From Aeoliella straminimaris (GTDB lineage: Bacteria > Planctomycetota > Planctomycetia > Pirellulales > Lacipirellulaceae), in contig NZ_JAMXLR010000073.1 in the NCBI RefSeq assembly GCF_024054565.1, positions 62,001 to 126,000 of the forward strand: a stretch of 64,000 nt of DNA, written 5' to 3'. Positions 34,888 through 43,990 of the stretch are shown here, piece by piece (the stretch's first letter is position 1; each line of letters begins with the position of its first letter). The notes beneath the pieces are model-generated. The model did no database searches, was not told the origin of the DNA, and was given only the letters and a program-made list of their open reading frames with translations. A program made the position numbers and the translations under genes.

Positions 34888-36711
34888 CTACTTCAGGTTC
34901 CACTCCGGCTCATACCGCTTCGTGAGATCGACCTTCAGCGGGGCGCGATACTCGCTGCTTGGCAGTTCGTCTTCCAGGATCACCGCGAAACCGGTGACCT
35001 TCGACTTGGTGCCGGGGGCGATTACGTGCGTGGCGATCCTGGCGCCCAGGTCGAGTGCTTCACCCACGAACAGGGGCGTGCGGCCCTTGCCCGTCAGCAA
35101 GTACACGCCCGCCTGCCCATCAAACTTTGCAGCGGTGCGGACGGTCGGCTTGCGGATGCTGGGGAAGTCGCGAGTGGCGAAGACGTAGTCGTACGCTTTG
35201 GCTTCTTCGGCCAGGGCGTGGCGGCTCTTGCGGAAGTCGATGGCCGCCCAGCGGTAGTTGGCCGCGTCGAATCCCGGCGCAAACCGCGCCGCCTGGCGAT
35301 CGAACCAGGCGGCTTGCTCGGGCGAGATGAAGATTTCGTCGATCGACTCGATGCCGAACTTCTCGCTGGTCAGCTGCCAGGCAATTTCGGCGGCAAACTG
35401 GTACTGGTCGAGCTCGGCGGCCGTGACCGGTGTGGTCTTCGCCCGCGGCTGCTTTGGCAACTTGCCCGACTTGCGGAGCCGCACCAGCTCGTGATTCCAG
35501 ATCTCGCCATTGCCCAACAGGCCCGACTGTTGGCACTGTTCGTGGAACGCCGCCTGCAGTTCGGGGCTGGCCAGCAGGCGGTCGACCGATTGCCCACTGG
35601 ACGCGGCGAGGAACGCCTTGCCCACGGCGGTTCGCTGGATCTTGCGCAGGTTGATCTTCACGGGGCCCGTGGGGGCAGGTGGTTCCTCGGGGGCGGGCTC
35701 TGCGGCAGGGGACACCTCCGCGACCGTCGCCTGTGGCTCGACTGGTTCCGGCTCCTCGGGCAGTTGTTCGGGCGCCGGCTCAGGAGGCGTGAAGTCCGCA
35801 TTCTGGAACGTGGGCAGCAGCGGCTGACCTTTCAGCCGCCGACCGTTGGCCGTGTTCGGTGCGCTGGCAATGGCGTCGGCCGGTCCGTCGAGTGTATCGT
35901 GCTCTTTCACCGACTCGAGTCGCTCGCTGGCGTAGCGGACATACTCTTCGGAAAGCTCGGTGCCGCTGAACTTGCGGCCCAGCTTCTTGGCCACCGCTAG
36001 CGTGGTGCCGCTGCCGGTAAAGGGGTCGAATACCATGTCGCCCGGGTTCGAGCTCACGCGGATGATGCGGCCCAACAGCTGTTCGGGCATCTGGCAGCCG
36101 TGGAAGCCTTGTCGTTCCTTGAACGTGCCGGCCACGCGGGCAAAGTACCAGGTGTCGTCCATGGCGTCGAAGCCGTAGCGGTCCGACTGAAAATCTTGCG
36201 GCCGCAGGATCCAGGTGTCGTCGGGCAATCGACCGTTGGGGTTGGCTCGCTTGTCGCCGTACACCAGGGCGCGGGCCGAGGGGATCCGCACGGCCGGATC
36301 ATCGGCATTGAACGTGAAGCGATCGGGGTCTTTCACAAAGTGGAAGATGTGCACATGCGAGCGGCTGAACTTACGCTTGCAGTTCACTCCGAACGTGTAG
36401 TACCACACCACCCAGCTGCGAGTGGAGAAACCGATTTGCCGATCGGCAATCACCTTCAGGTCGGCCGCATACTCGTCGCCAATCGCCAGCCAGAAGGAAC
36501 CTTCGGGTGTCAGCAGACGATGGATCTCTTCCATCCACTGCCGCGACCAGGTGAGGTACTCGTCGTCTTCCTGCTCGTCATGATACGTGTCGTATTCGTA
36601 GCCGATATTGAACGGCGGATCGGCAAACGCCAGGTCAATCGAACCAGCAGGCATCTCGCGCATCAGCTGGATGCAATCTCCTTGGCGAATCGCGGTATCG
36701 ACGGCGGGCAT
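34888..36711 (-). CDS. Orphan DNA methyltransferase fused to a GIY-YIG-like domain
   Basis: The second ATG (36711) is preferred because AGGA lies seven bases before it; it gives 607 residues. The N-terminal 270 residues are a beta-class amino-methyltransferase: DPPF (31-34) first, SAM-binding DPFTGSGTT (229-237) later. A Pro/Glu-rich linker (about 300-345) and a helical region follow. The last 75 residues read as GIY-YIG-like: GVY (535-537), LFVGEALDLGARI and a closing RYEPEWN. The usual catalytic Glu near the end is not evident, so nuclease activity is doubtful. No restriction endonuclease gene is adjacent. It may be a self-contained modification enzyme or an inactive-nuclease fusion. Confidence 0.78.
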   Translation of the reverse strand: MPAVDTAIRQGDCIQLMREMPAGSIDLAFADPPFNIGYEYDTYHDEQEDDEYLTWSRQWMEEIHRLLTPEGSFWLAIGDEYAADLKVIADRQIGFSTRSWVVWYYTFGVNCKRKFSRSHVHIFHFVKDPDRFTFNADDPAVRIPSARALVYGDKRANPNGRLPDDTWILRPQDFQSDRYGFDAMDDTWYFARVAGTFKERQGFHGCQMPEQLLGRIIRVSSNPGDMVFDPFTGSGTTLAVAKKLGRKFSGTELSEEYVRYASERLESVKEHDTLDGPADAIASAPNTANGRRLKGQPLLPTFQNADFTPPEPAPEQLPEEPEPVEPQATVAEVSPAAEPAPEEPPAPTGPVKINLRKIQRTAVGKAFLAASSGQSVDRLLASPELQAAFHEQCQQSGLLGNGEIWNHELVRLRKSGKLPKQPRAKTTPVTAAELDQYQFAAEIAWQLTSEKFGIESIDEIFISPEQAAWFDRQAARFAPGFDAANYRWAAIDFRKSRHALAEEAKAYDYVFATRDFPSIRKPTVRTAAKFDGQAGVYLLTGKGRTPLFVGEALDLGARIATHVIAPGTKSKVTGFAVILEDELPSSEYRAPLKVDLTKRYEPEWNLK

Positions 36712-36807
36712 GGACGGTTCCTGCGGCATGCGAAAGAGGACAATTGACCTTACAAGCTAACTCAGCTAGCACGCCGCTTCAAGCGGTTGGACTCTACTTA
36801 GTCAACC

Positions 36808-37113
36808 TTACGACGTTCTACCGGTGTGCCTCACCCGCAAGACGCGTACAGTTTGTCCGACAACCTCGAATACAATCCGGTGCGTAGTACTGCCACCCAG
36901 CCCAAACAGCATTTGCCGCAGTTCCTCTTCTTTCAACTCCGGCTCGTCGCACAAAGAAAATCTTTCGGGCATCTCCGAAAGCGTATCCAATACCCTGAGG
37001 ATCTCGCGATACCATCGACCTGCCTGTTCAGGTGAGCGATTCTGAGCCCGCCAGAGATAGGCCTCGTCCATGTCGGACTCGGCCAACGGTGTGATCTCGA
37101 CCTGGAAGCTCAC
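36808..37113 (-). CDS. ParE/RelE-family toxin
   Basis: Protein of 101 residues beginning at a GTG that overlaps the antitoxin stop (GTGA). The ParE-like fold is indicated by an N-terminal strand VEITPLAESDMDEAYLWRA, helix AGRWYREILRVLDTLSEMPERF and the final strands HRIVFEVVGQTVRVLRVRHTGR. ParE toxins poison DNA gyrase, whereas RelE relatives cut mRNA; the ending lacks typical RelE catalytic residues, favouring ParE. Cotranscribed with its antitoxin. Confidence 0.85.
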   Translation of the reverse strand: MSFQVEITPLAESDMDEAYLWRAQNRSPEQAGRWYREILRVLDTLSEMPERFSLCDEPELKEEELRQMLFGLGGSTTHRIVFEVVGQTVRVLRVRHTGRTS

Positions 37114-37346
37114 CGCGCGGAGTCCATGTCTACGTCCATGTCTATGGAGTGTCGCTCGCGAAACTCCCTATCAAATTCCTCCAATGGCCTAACCTTACCG
37201 GCTCTAGCCTCTTCAAGACCTTGGAGGATGGCAAGTCGCTCGCGATCTCGTTCGATCAGCTGGACCACGTACTCTTCGACCCGATCGAAACCGGCCATCG
37301 AAGCTTGCTGTTTGACGAGATCGCTATTCAGAAATTCGGCTTGCAT
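37110..37346 (-). CDS. ParD-like antitoxin
   Basis: Protein of 78 residues upstream of, and overlapping, the toxin gene. The first half resembles a ribbon-helix-helix or related DNA-binding segment (MAGFDRVEEYVVQLIERDRER); the second half is an acidic toxin-neutralising tail rich in Glu/Asp, ending DMDVDMDSAR. GAGGAACC precedes its ATG and a near-consensus promoter lies just upstream, which the antitoxin probably represses. Confidence 0.8.
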   Translation of the reverse strand: MQAEFLNSDLVKQQASMAGFDRVEEYVVQLIERDRERLAILQGLEEARAGKVRPLEEFDREFRERHSIDMDVDMDSAR

Positions 37347-37370
37347 GGTTCCTCAAGTCCTCCTTCCCAA

Positions 37371-37400
37371 AGTATACTCCGCCGGTAAGTGGACTGTCAA
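37371..37400 (-). promoter_or_regulatory. Sigma70-type promoter of the toxin-antitoxin operon
   Basis: On the minus strand TTGACA (37400-37395) is followed after 18 bases by TATACT (37376-37371). The -35 is a perfect match and the -10 matches 5 of 6. The antitoxin start lies about 25 bases downstream of the -10. Confidence 0.7.
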
Positions 37401-37453
37401 AATTGCGGTCGCGCCGAGGTTTCCTGTGACGGTCGCGATTCAGCCATCACTAA

Positions 37454-37768
37454 ATGGACTTCTTCATGTCAGATACGCAGTGGTCATTCGACCAACCCAG
37501 GAACTCTGCGGTCATCACCCTAAGGTCGATTTTGAGCGGAGACGATGCGATTCTGTATGTCACTCACGATGCCGAAGATCATGGATGGCAATTTCTGCAC
37601 GGAGGCGAGGTTAATCCTGACAATGCAGCGGTCGTAGGTCTCGGAGAGGTTGTCGAATACGATCCATCTGTGCTCGAAGTCGTAGATTTGCCACCCGGTT
37701 GGTACGCGACACGGTCGTCGCCATCATCGGGTTGGCAACGGGCGCAGCACGTATCGACTCGGTCATGA
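37454..37768 (+). CDS. Small soluble protein of unknown function
   Basis: Protein of 104 residues (ATG 37454; ATG 37466 is an alternative). No signal or membrane helix. The sequence WSFDQPRNSAVITLRSIL, ILYVTHDAEDHGWQFLHG and DPSVLEVVDLPPGWYATR has the look of a conserved small family, with alternating strands and conserved Trp/Asp/Gly positions, but I cannot name it. It sits between the toxin-antitoxin operon and lysA, convergent with lysA. Confidence 0.65.
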   Translation: MDFFMSDTQWSFDQPRNSAVITLRSILSGDDAILYVTHDAEDHGWQFLHGGEVNPDNAAVVGLGEVVEYDPSVLEVVDLPPGWYATRSSPSSGWQRAQHVSTRS

Positions 37769-37794
37769 GGCGAATCTAATTACCTGCCCGACCT

Positions 37795-39048
37795 TTACCC
37801 CGGTATCCGTTCGTGACGGATCAAGTCGTCCAGCGATTGACGCTCGCGAATCAGGTGAGGGGAGCCATCGGAGATCAGCACTTCGGCCGTAAGAGGCTTC
37901 GAGTTGTAGTTGCTGGCCATCGTGTGGCCGTAGGCCCCGGCGCAGCCAATCACCACGTAGTCGCCTACGTGGGCCTCGGGTAGCGAGCGGCTCGAGACGA
38001 AGCCGCCATCTTCTTGCGTGAAGATGTCGCCCGACTCGCACAGTGGGCCGCCGACAACCACCTGTTGATGTGCCCGCTCCGTGTCGCCATTGGCCGGGCA
38101 GACGGCCATCGGGTGATACGAACCGTACATGATGGGGCGGGCCAGGTTGTTGAAGCCCGCGTCGAGCAGGTAGTAGCGATTGCCGCCCATCTGCTTGACG
38201 GCTCGCACCTCGGCCACCAGGTAGCCGCTCTCTGCCGCCAGGTAGCGGCCCGGCTCGATCTCGAGCGAAACGTGGTGGCCGAACTCTTTGGCCAGGCGTC
38301 CGCGGGTGGCGTCCCATTGTTCGTAGTAGGCGGCCGTGTCGACCAGGTCGTCGCCATCGCGGTAGGGCGTGGGCAGCCCGCCGCCGGCGCTGATCGAAGT
38401 GATGCTCGAACCAACGACCAATGCCGCCTGCTCCATGGCCGAGCTTACCTGGCTCAGATGCTCCATGTCGGTGCCCGAGCCGATGTGCATGTGCAGTCCC
38501 GCGATGGTGAGGCCATGCTCGTTGGCGCGTTCGATGCAGTCTTCGATTTGCTCGTGCCAGATGCCATGCTTCGATTGCTCGCCGCCGGTGTTGGTCTTCT
38601 GGCTGTGCCCGTGACCAAAGCCGGGGTTGATGCGGAGCGTGATCGAATTGCCGGGGGCCCGTTGGCCGTACTGCGAGATCATGTCGGGCGAGCCGCAGTT
38701 CACGGGCACGCCCAACTCAACGACCATGTCGAGCGTCTGATGGTCGAAGATGTCGGCCGTGTAGACGATTTCGGGCGGGTCGTTGAAGCCCGGCTTGTAC
38801 CCGGCTGCCATGGCGCGATGGATTTCGCCGGCGCTCACCGCGTCGACCAGCACGTTGTTCTTCCGCACCAGATCGAGGATGGCAATATTCGAGCAGGCCT
38901 TTTGGGCATACCGCACCACGTCGAAGGCCGCGAGGTGACCAATTCGTTCGAGAATGGTCCGAGCGTCATATACATACAGCGGGGTGCCGAACTGTTGGGC
39001 GAGTTCGGGAATGGCCAGGCCGGCGATCTCGTGAACGAGCGGTGTCAT
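37795..39048 (-). CDS. lysA: Diaminopimelate decarboxylase
   Basis: Protein of 417 residues catalysing the last step of lysine synthesis, meso-diaminopimelate to L-lysine. PLP Lys is K50 in RYAQKACSN; other family motifs are LHMHIGSGT, ISAGGGLPTPY, EIEPGRYLAAESGYLV and GGPLCESGDIF, whose Cys contacts substrate across the dimer. ATG 39048 lacks a clear Shine-Dalgarno. The gene stands alone, separated from the next upstream gene by a strong terminator. Related decarboxylases (carboxynorspermidine, ornithine) are less likely given CESGD and length. Confidence 0.9.
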   Translation of the reverse strand: MTPLVHEIAGLAIPELAQQFGTPLYVYDARTILERIGHLAAFDVVRYAQKACSNIAILDLVRKNNVLVDAVSAGEIHRAMAAGYKPGFNDPPEIVYTADIFDHQTLDMVVELGVPVNCGSPDMISQYGQRAPGNSITLRINPGFGHGHSQKTNTGGEQSKHGIWHEQIEDCIERANEHGLTIAGLHMHIGSGTDMEHLSQVSSAMEQAALVVGSSITSISAGGGLPTPYRDGDDLVDTAAYYEQWDATRGRLAKEFGHHVSLEIEPGRYLAAESGYLVAEVRAVKQMGGNRYYLLDAGFNNLARPIMYGSYHPMAVCPANGDTERAHQQVVVGGPLCESGDIFTQEDGGFVSSRSLPEAHVGDYVVIGCAGAYGHTMASNYNSKPLTAEVLISDGSPHLIRERQSLDDLIRHERIPG

Positions 39049-39154
39049 GGGGCGTAGGCGGTTGGGGACCTGCGGAAGGGGGGAGACGCACCACGGCAGC
39101 ACGTCTATCGCCAACCGTAAACTAGCGCCGTCAGTGCCACCAGGGGCCGCGCAT

Positions 39155-39189
39155 GAAAAAGCGGCGCCGGAAGGACTCCGGCGCCGCTG
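39155..39189 (-). terminator. Intrinsic terminator after the 39223-40908 gene
   Basis: Perfect 12-bp stem AGCGGCGCCGGA / TCCGGCGCCGCT (39160-39171 and 39177-39188) with a 5-base loop. On the minus strand it is followed by TTTTTC. It insulates lysA from the upstream gene. Confidence 0.92.
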
Positions 39190-39222
39190 GAAAGGTTCGA
39201 TTTTCTCGTCTGCGGAGGGCGA

Positions 39223-40908
39223 CTAGAAGCCGGCGCCCGCACCCTGGCGACGGGCTTCCATCACGGCAGCACCAATGGCGTGCAGGACGCCTTTTTCCAG
39301 CTCGAGCCGGGTACGCAGCTTGCCATCGGTGTTGATGGCCGTAATGTGCACCGAGTCCATGCCCTCGCTTTTGGTCACCACGGCATTCAGCATGGCGTCA
39401 GCGGCGGGGTTCGGCTCGACTTTAGCGATCAACTCCAGGATGGGGGTCAGTGCCAGCGAGAACTGGACCGGAGTGATCGGCGTGGCCGAGCTACCCGAGG
39501 TGTCCATGGCCTCCTTCAGCATGCTGACGGCACCGGGGCCAGCGGTCACGTAGAACTGCTCGGGGCCAATACCGACGGCCACTTCCAGGCTCTCGCCAAA
39601 CAGTGCCTGCTCATCTGGATTGTTGATCGGAATCAACAGCGTGTGAATCTTCGCGTCGCCGTGCGAATCAGCGTTCCACTGAACTTCGGGGCCATCGCTC
39701 AACAAGGCCGAGAGCTTCTTCAGCGAGGCTTCCACCTTGCCGGGCTCCTTGGTGTAGCCACCAGTCACGGCGGTCAGCTTGCCATCTTGAACGGCGACGT
39801 GACCGGCCATGTCCATCTTGCCCGACATGGCAGTCGCTTCCAGGGCGTCCAGCAGATCGTTGACGGCCTCTTTCAAGGTTGCGCGTGCTTCTTCGTTCAG
39901 GTCGCCCAGCTTCTGGTCGATGCCATTCATGGCCTGCTGACGCATCGAAGCCATCTGGCCTTCCATCTGAGCCTTGTAGTCGTCGAGCAGGTCGGCCGGC
40001 GTGGTGACCGAAGCATTGAACGTGACGGCCGCACCATCTTTCAGGCAGCCGGCAAACAACGTCTTGGCGTCCTTGTACACTTCAATGCCCTGCGCCAGCT
40101 GGGTGTCCGGCACGGCGCTGTAGGTGAAGTCGAGAATCACGTTGCCTTTATCGGCATCGGTGTTGAAGCCTACCGTCAGTTCGTCCAGGTCGTTGATGAA
40201 CTGTTCGATCTGATCGATGCTGGCCTCGGTCGACTCGCGACGGGCCTGGTAGGCTTCGTCCGACTCGCCCGGATTCTGCTGCAGGCCCTGTTCGGCCCCA
40301 GCACGAAGCTGCTGGATGGCGATCATGCGGAACATCTCGGGCACGTTCTGCACCATCACTTGAGCTGCAATGTCGTAGTCGGTCGTCATCTTGTCGAACA
40401 TGTCGCCAGGATCCGCCGGGGCATTTTCCAGCATCTCGGGCTTGGCCGAGGCGAAGGCCCAATTGCCGGACTTCTTGACGTACATGCTCTGGTTGGGCAT
40501 CTCGATTTCGGTGATGCCATCGCCCATTTCCGAAGTGGTCATGCCGAAGCCCTCGACCAGGCCGAGCACGGCATCCAGGTCGGTAACCGGCAGACAGACC
40601 ACAGCGCCGTCGACGTGCACGATGACGCCCCAGGCCTTGGTCTTGTCGACGCCTTGCAGGCCTTTACCTTGGGTGAAAAGCTGCAGCATGTTGTCGAGTT
40701 GCTTGCCGGCGCCGACCTGGCCGCCAAACTGACCCAGATAGTCGATATCGCTCACCAGAGCGTCGTATCCGGTCACGCCCACGATGGCCACTGGCTTGGC
40801 GGCATCGGATTGGGCTTGGGCAGCGGGGGCCAGCAGCGGGGCCGTCGCCACGGCGACGGCACAAGCCAGCATTCGAAATGCGGTGCTCGAAAGCAGGAAG
40901 TTAGGCAC
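39223..40908 (-). CDS. Secreted protein of unknown function
   Basis: Exported protein of 561 residues. GTG 40908 has AGGAG nearby, and a signal peptide ends near AQAQSDA. No named domain is recognised. Features include VAIVGVTGYDALVSDIDYLGQ at the mature N-terminus, a charged helical centre (about 195-250 and 310-350) and a C-terminal region rich in Ala/Leu/Glu. The pattern resembles abundant planctomycete secreted proteins with repeated alpha/beta units. It is monocistronic: its own Shine-Dalgarno upstream and a very strong terminator downstream, which suggests high expression. Confidence 0.75.
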   Translation of the reverse strand: MPNFLLSSTAFRMLACAVAVATAPLLAPAAQAQSDAAKPVAIVGVTGYDALVSDIDYLGQFGGQVGAGKQLDNMLQLFTQGKGLQGVDKTKAWGVIVHVDGAVVCLPVTDLDAVLGLVEGFGMTTSEMGDGITEIEMPNQSMYVKKSGNWAFASAKPEMLENAPADPGDMFDKMTTDYDIAAQVMVQNVPEMFRMIAIQQLRAGAEQGLQQNPGESDEAYQARRESTEASIDQIEQFINDLDELTVGFNTDADKGNVILDFTYSAVPDTQLAQGIEVYKDAKTLFAGCLKDGAAVTFNASVTTPADLLDDYKAQMEGQMASMRQQAMNGIDQKLGDLNEEARATLKEAVNDLLDALEATAMSGKMDMAGHVAVQDGKLTAVTGGYTKEPGKVEASLKKLSALLSDGPEVQWNADSHGDAKIHTLLIPINNPDEQALFGESLEVAVGIGPEQFYVTAGPGAVSMLKEAMDTSGSSATPITPVQFSLALTPILELIAKVEPNPAADAMLNAVVTKSEGMDSVHITAINTDGKLRTRLELEKGVLHAIGAAVMEARRQGAGAGF

Positions 40909-41260
40909 GGTGGTGCTCCTGTGGTTTGAAAAATATCGGCCACGACGCCGGGTTCATCACGACGGTCGCCGCTCTGAGGGACGTTCCCAAGTCTACGCCA
41001 TGTAAGACGTTGTAGTTCGCAGGTCGAACTTTGAACGGCCGAGAATACTTACCCCCGGCGTCAGCCGGTGGTTTGGGAATTTTGCGGGATTATAGCGATT
41101 CTGCACAACTCTGGGCACCCAACCGACAGAGGTGTCTCGATTGGCGAATTCCGACCTCCGCCAAATGGACACTGTTGGACACTATGGCGCAGCGGAGCAG
41201 GCGGCAGGCGACCCAGAGGGGGCCACACGCGTAGATAGCGATCTGGCGGCAAGCGCGCTC
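40909..41260. other. Intergenic region, nothing recognised
   Basis: About 350 bases between two minus-strand genes. No tRNA, repeat or gene is evident. It must hold the promoter of the 39223-40908 gene and the 3' end of the IF-1 transcript, but neither signal is clear by eye. Confidence 0.5.
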
Positions 41261-41485
41261 TTAGCGCTCGCGGTAGGTGATGCGGCCTTTGGTCAAATCG
41301 TACGGCGAAAGCTCAACACGAACTCGATCGCCCGGTACAATACGGATAAAGTGCTTGCGCATGCGACCAGCGACGTGGGCTGTGACCAAGTGTCCGCCTT
41401 CGATCTCGACGCGAAATCGCGTATTTGCCAGTGCTTGCGTGACGGTGCCCTCTACCTCCAGGGCCTCTTCCTTTTGCTTCGACAT
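41261..41485 (-). CDS. infA: Translation initiation factor IF-1
   Basis: Protein of 74 residues with the S1/OB fold of IF-1: [72 protein letters not shown]-1 binds the ribosomal A site during initiation. An upstream in-frame ATG at 41590 would add 35 residues without family similarity, so ATG 41485 is chosen. It is a lone gene here, not in a ribosomal-protein cluster. Confidence 0.95.
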   Translation of the reverse strand: MSKQKEEALEVEGTVTQALANTRFRVEIEGGHLVTAHVAGRMRKHFIRIVPGDRVRVELSPYDLTKGRITYRER

Positions 41486-41768
41486 ATAGACTTGCTGTTC
41501 CCCTGGCAGTGCGGGGATCTCCGTTGAGCGTTGGTGAAATCTGGATCCAACCGACGTTTGGCGTGGACCGCTATCACCGGAAAAATACAATCTTTAATAG
41601 TATCGCCGATTCCTCGGCCAAGTCCAGTGAGTTAGTGCCTAGAGCCTTGTTGGACTGTTCCGAAGGTGCCGAAAATGCCGATTGACCGCTTTGGGGCCCG
41701 AATTCCACGACCTAAGTTGCGCCACATGCTCGCCGCAACTGCAAGCTTGCGATTACATTTAATAGTCT

Positions 41769-43883
41769 GTGAGCACTGAATATTCCAACGCGCCCCGTTC
41801 CAGTGAGTCGTCCGTGTCGGTCGATCCGGAAGATGTACAACGTGCCAAACGCGAGATTCAGTCGATCGTTCAGCAGATAGCAGAGCTATCGCGGACAGAT
41901 GCCTCGATCGAGCAGTATTACGACGAGTTCCTCAACAAAGTGGTCCAAGCTCTCGCGGCGGCCGGCGGTGCCGTCTGGTCCCTGTCTCCCACCGGGCTGC
42001 AGCTCACTTACCAGATCAATCTGCGGAACACCGGCCTGGTCGAGAATCCCATCGGGCAGGAACAGCATGGACGGTTGCTGCAGCGATCGCTTACCTCGGA
42101 AGAGGGGTTGCTGGTCGCTCCGCACTCCGGCTCGGCCATGGGCACCGACGATGGCGACGAGCACGCCGCGGCGAATCCCACCGATTTCTTGCTGGTGATG
42201 GTGCCCGTGCACAACGACCAGGGCCCCCAGGGCATTGTCGAGGTGTTCCAACGCCCCGGCGCCCGCCCCGCCACGCAGCGCGGTTACCTGCGGTTCCTGC
42301 AGCAGACCTGCGACCTGGCGGGCGAGTTTCTCCGCGGTCGCCGGTTGCGGCACCTGGCGGAAAAGCAAAGCCTGTGGGAGCAACTCGAATCGTTCACCCG
42401 CTCGGCGCACGAAACGCTGGATGTCCGCGAGGCGGCCTATACCATTGCCAACGAAGGTCGCCGGTTGATTGGTTGCGACCGAGTGAGTGTCGCCATCCAG
42501 CGCGGCAGCAAGTGCATCGTCGAGGCCGTTAGTGGCCAGGACACGTTCGATAAACGTTCGAACGTGGTGTCGCTGCTCAATCGCGTGGCCCGCGCCGTCA
42601 CCAAGACTGCCGAAGACGTGTGGTACACGGGCGACACCTCGGACCTGGCGCCGCAGGTCGAAAGGACGCTGGACGCTTACGTCGACGAATCGCATACCAA
42701 GAGCATGGCGATCCTGCCGCTGTTCCGCCCCGAGCGGGACGTGCAGGAAGGTCAGCCCAACGAAAAGAAACGCCGCGACGTGATTGGCGCGTTGATCGTC
42801 GAGCAGATGGTCGACACCACGCCCAGCGAAGGTTATACGCAACGCGTCGACGTGGTGCGGACCCATAGCGCCACGGCGCTGGCCAACGCCCTGGAGCACA
42901 ACAGCCTGTTCCTGATGCCCGTGTGGAAGACACTGGGCAAGGCCACCTCGCTGTTCCGTGGGCAGACCAAATGGAAAACACTGGGCATCACCGCCCTGGT
43001 GTTGGGGGTGATTGCGGGGGCCGTATTCTACAAGACCGACTTCAACTTGGAGGGCGACGGCAGCCTGCGGCCCACAACGCTGCAGGGCGTTTACGCCCGG
43101 GCCGATGGCGAGATCAGCAAAGTACTCGTTGAGTACAACGAGGAAGTCTCGGCCGATCAGCCGCTGGTCGTGATGTCGAGTCTCGATCTGGACAAGGAAA
43201 TGGCCACCCTGCAAGGCAAGCTTGACGAGATCATTGCCGAAATATCCCAGGCCAGGGGGGCCGGCCGAAGTGGCAGTCGCCAGGACAGTGACAATGTGGA
43301 ACTGGCTTCGAAGCTGAACAACTTGCGAATTCAAAAGAAGAGCATCGAGGGGCAGATCGACAAAGTGATGGAGCAGATCAATCGGCTCCAGATCAACAGC
43401 CCCATCGCCGGCCGCGTGATTACCGGCAAGAGCCAGATCGAACAGTTGGACAATCGGCCCATTGGCCGCGGGCAAATGCTGCTGGAAGTGGCCGACCTGA
43501 CGGGCGATTGGTACCTGGAAGTACTGATGCCCGAGACCCGGATGCGACACATTGCCGACGCGGCCCGCGAGGCGAAGAATGAGGACAAGAAGCTGGAGGT
43601 CACCTTCTACCTGGCCACGCAGCCCAACGAACTGTTGCACGGGCATGTCGATTTTATCGAAACGACGGCCGAGGCCCGCGGCGAGGAAGGTAACACGGTA
43701 TTGATGCGTGTGAACTTTGACGAGGGCGAGCTAACGCGGCTTCGCGAAATCCTGCACGGCGCCGACCCCAAGGTGGGGACCGAGGCCATTGCCAAAGTTC
43801 ACTGCGGCGAGAAGTCGATTGGATACGTTTACCTACACGACGCGATCGACTTCTTCGTCAAGTCGTCGTTCAAATTGTGGTAG
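41769..43883 (+). CDS. GAF-GAF-HlyD membrane adaptor protein
   Basis: Protein of 704 residues from GTG 41769. Two GAF-like domains occupy the cytoplasmic N-terminal half (about 45-195 and 205-370). A single membrane helix follows (about 400-420, WKTLGITALVLGVIAGAVFY). The periplasmic half is HlyD/membrane-fusion type: lipoyl half-motif (about 435-470), a short coiled coil, a second half-motif INSPIAGRVITGKSQIE and beta-barrel strands. HlyD proteins link inner-membrane exporters to outer-membrane channels; GAF sensing fused to one is unusual. First of three same-strand genes with an M50/HlyD protein. Confidence 0.78.
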   Translation: MSTEYSNAPRSSESSVSVDPEDVQRAKREIQSIVQQIAELSRTDASIEQYYDEFLNKVVQALAAAGGAVWSLSPTGLQLTYQINLRNTGLVENPIGQEQHGRLLQRSLTSEEGLLVAPHSGSAMGTDDGDEHAAANPTDFLLVMVPVHNDQGPQGIVEVFQRPGARPATQRGYLRFLQQTCDLAGEFLRGRRLRHLAEKQSLWEQLESFTRSAHETLDVREAAYTIANEGRRLIGCDRVSVAIQRGSKCIVEAVSGQDTFDKRSNVVSLLNRVARAVTKTAEDVWYTGDTSDLAPQVERTLDAYVDESHTKSMAILPLFRPERDVQEGQPNEKKRRDVIGALIVEQMVDTTPSEGYTQRVDVVRTHSATALANALEHNSLFLMPVWKTLGKATSLFRGQTKWKTLGITALVLGVIAGAVFYKTDFNLEGDGSLRPTTLQGVYARADGEISKVLVEYNEEVSADQPLVVMSSLDLDKEMATLQGKLDEIIAEISQARGAGRSGSRQDSDNVELASKLNNLRIQKKSIEGQIDKVMEQINRLQINSPIAGRVITGKSQIEQLDNRPIGRGQMLLEVADLTGDWYLEVLMPETRMRHIADAAREAKNEDKKLEVTFYLATQPNELLHGHVDFIETTAEARGEEGNTVLMRVNFDEGELTRLREILHGADPKVGTEAIAKVHCGEKSIGYVYLHDAIDFFVKSSFKLW

Positions 43884-43990
43884 CACTGCACGCAGGCCGG
43901 AGCGGCAGACTGACTGCTGTTCGTTCATTACTACCAGCAACCTAGGCGCCGCCCCTGGGCGTCGCCCCTTCGCATGAAAGCGAGGCAGAC

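Noticed and set aside
34888-37346. Complete restriction-modification system
   Set aside because: There is a methyltransferase but no separate endonuclease or specificity subunit; the neighbouring genes form a toxin-antitoxin pair.
39280-40929. Plus-strand open frame of 549 codons
   Set aside because: It is antisense to the 39223-40908 gene, which has a signal peptide, Shine-Dalgarno and terminator. The plus-strand translation is His/Gln/Val-rich with no domain, as expected from GC-rich antisense sequence.
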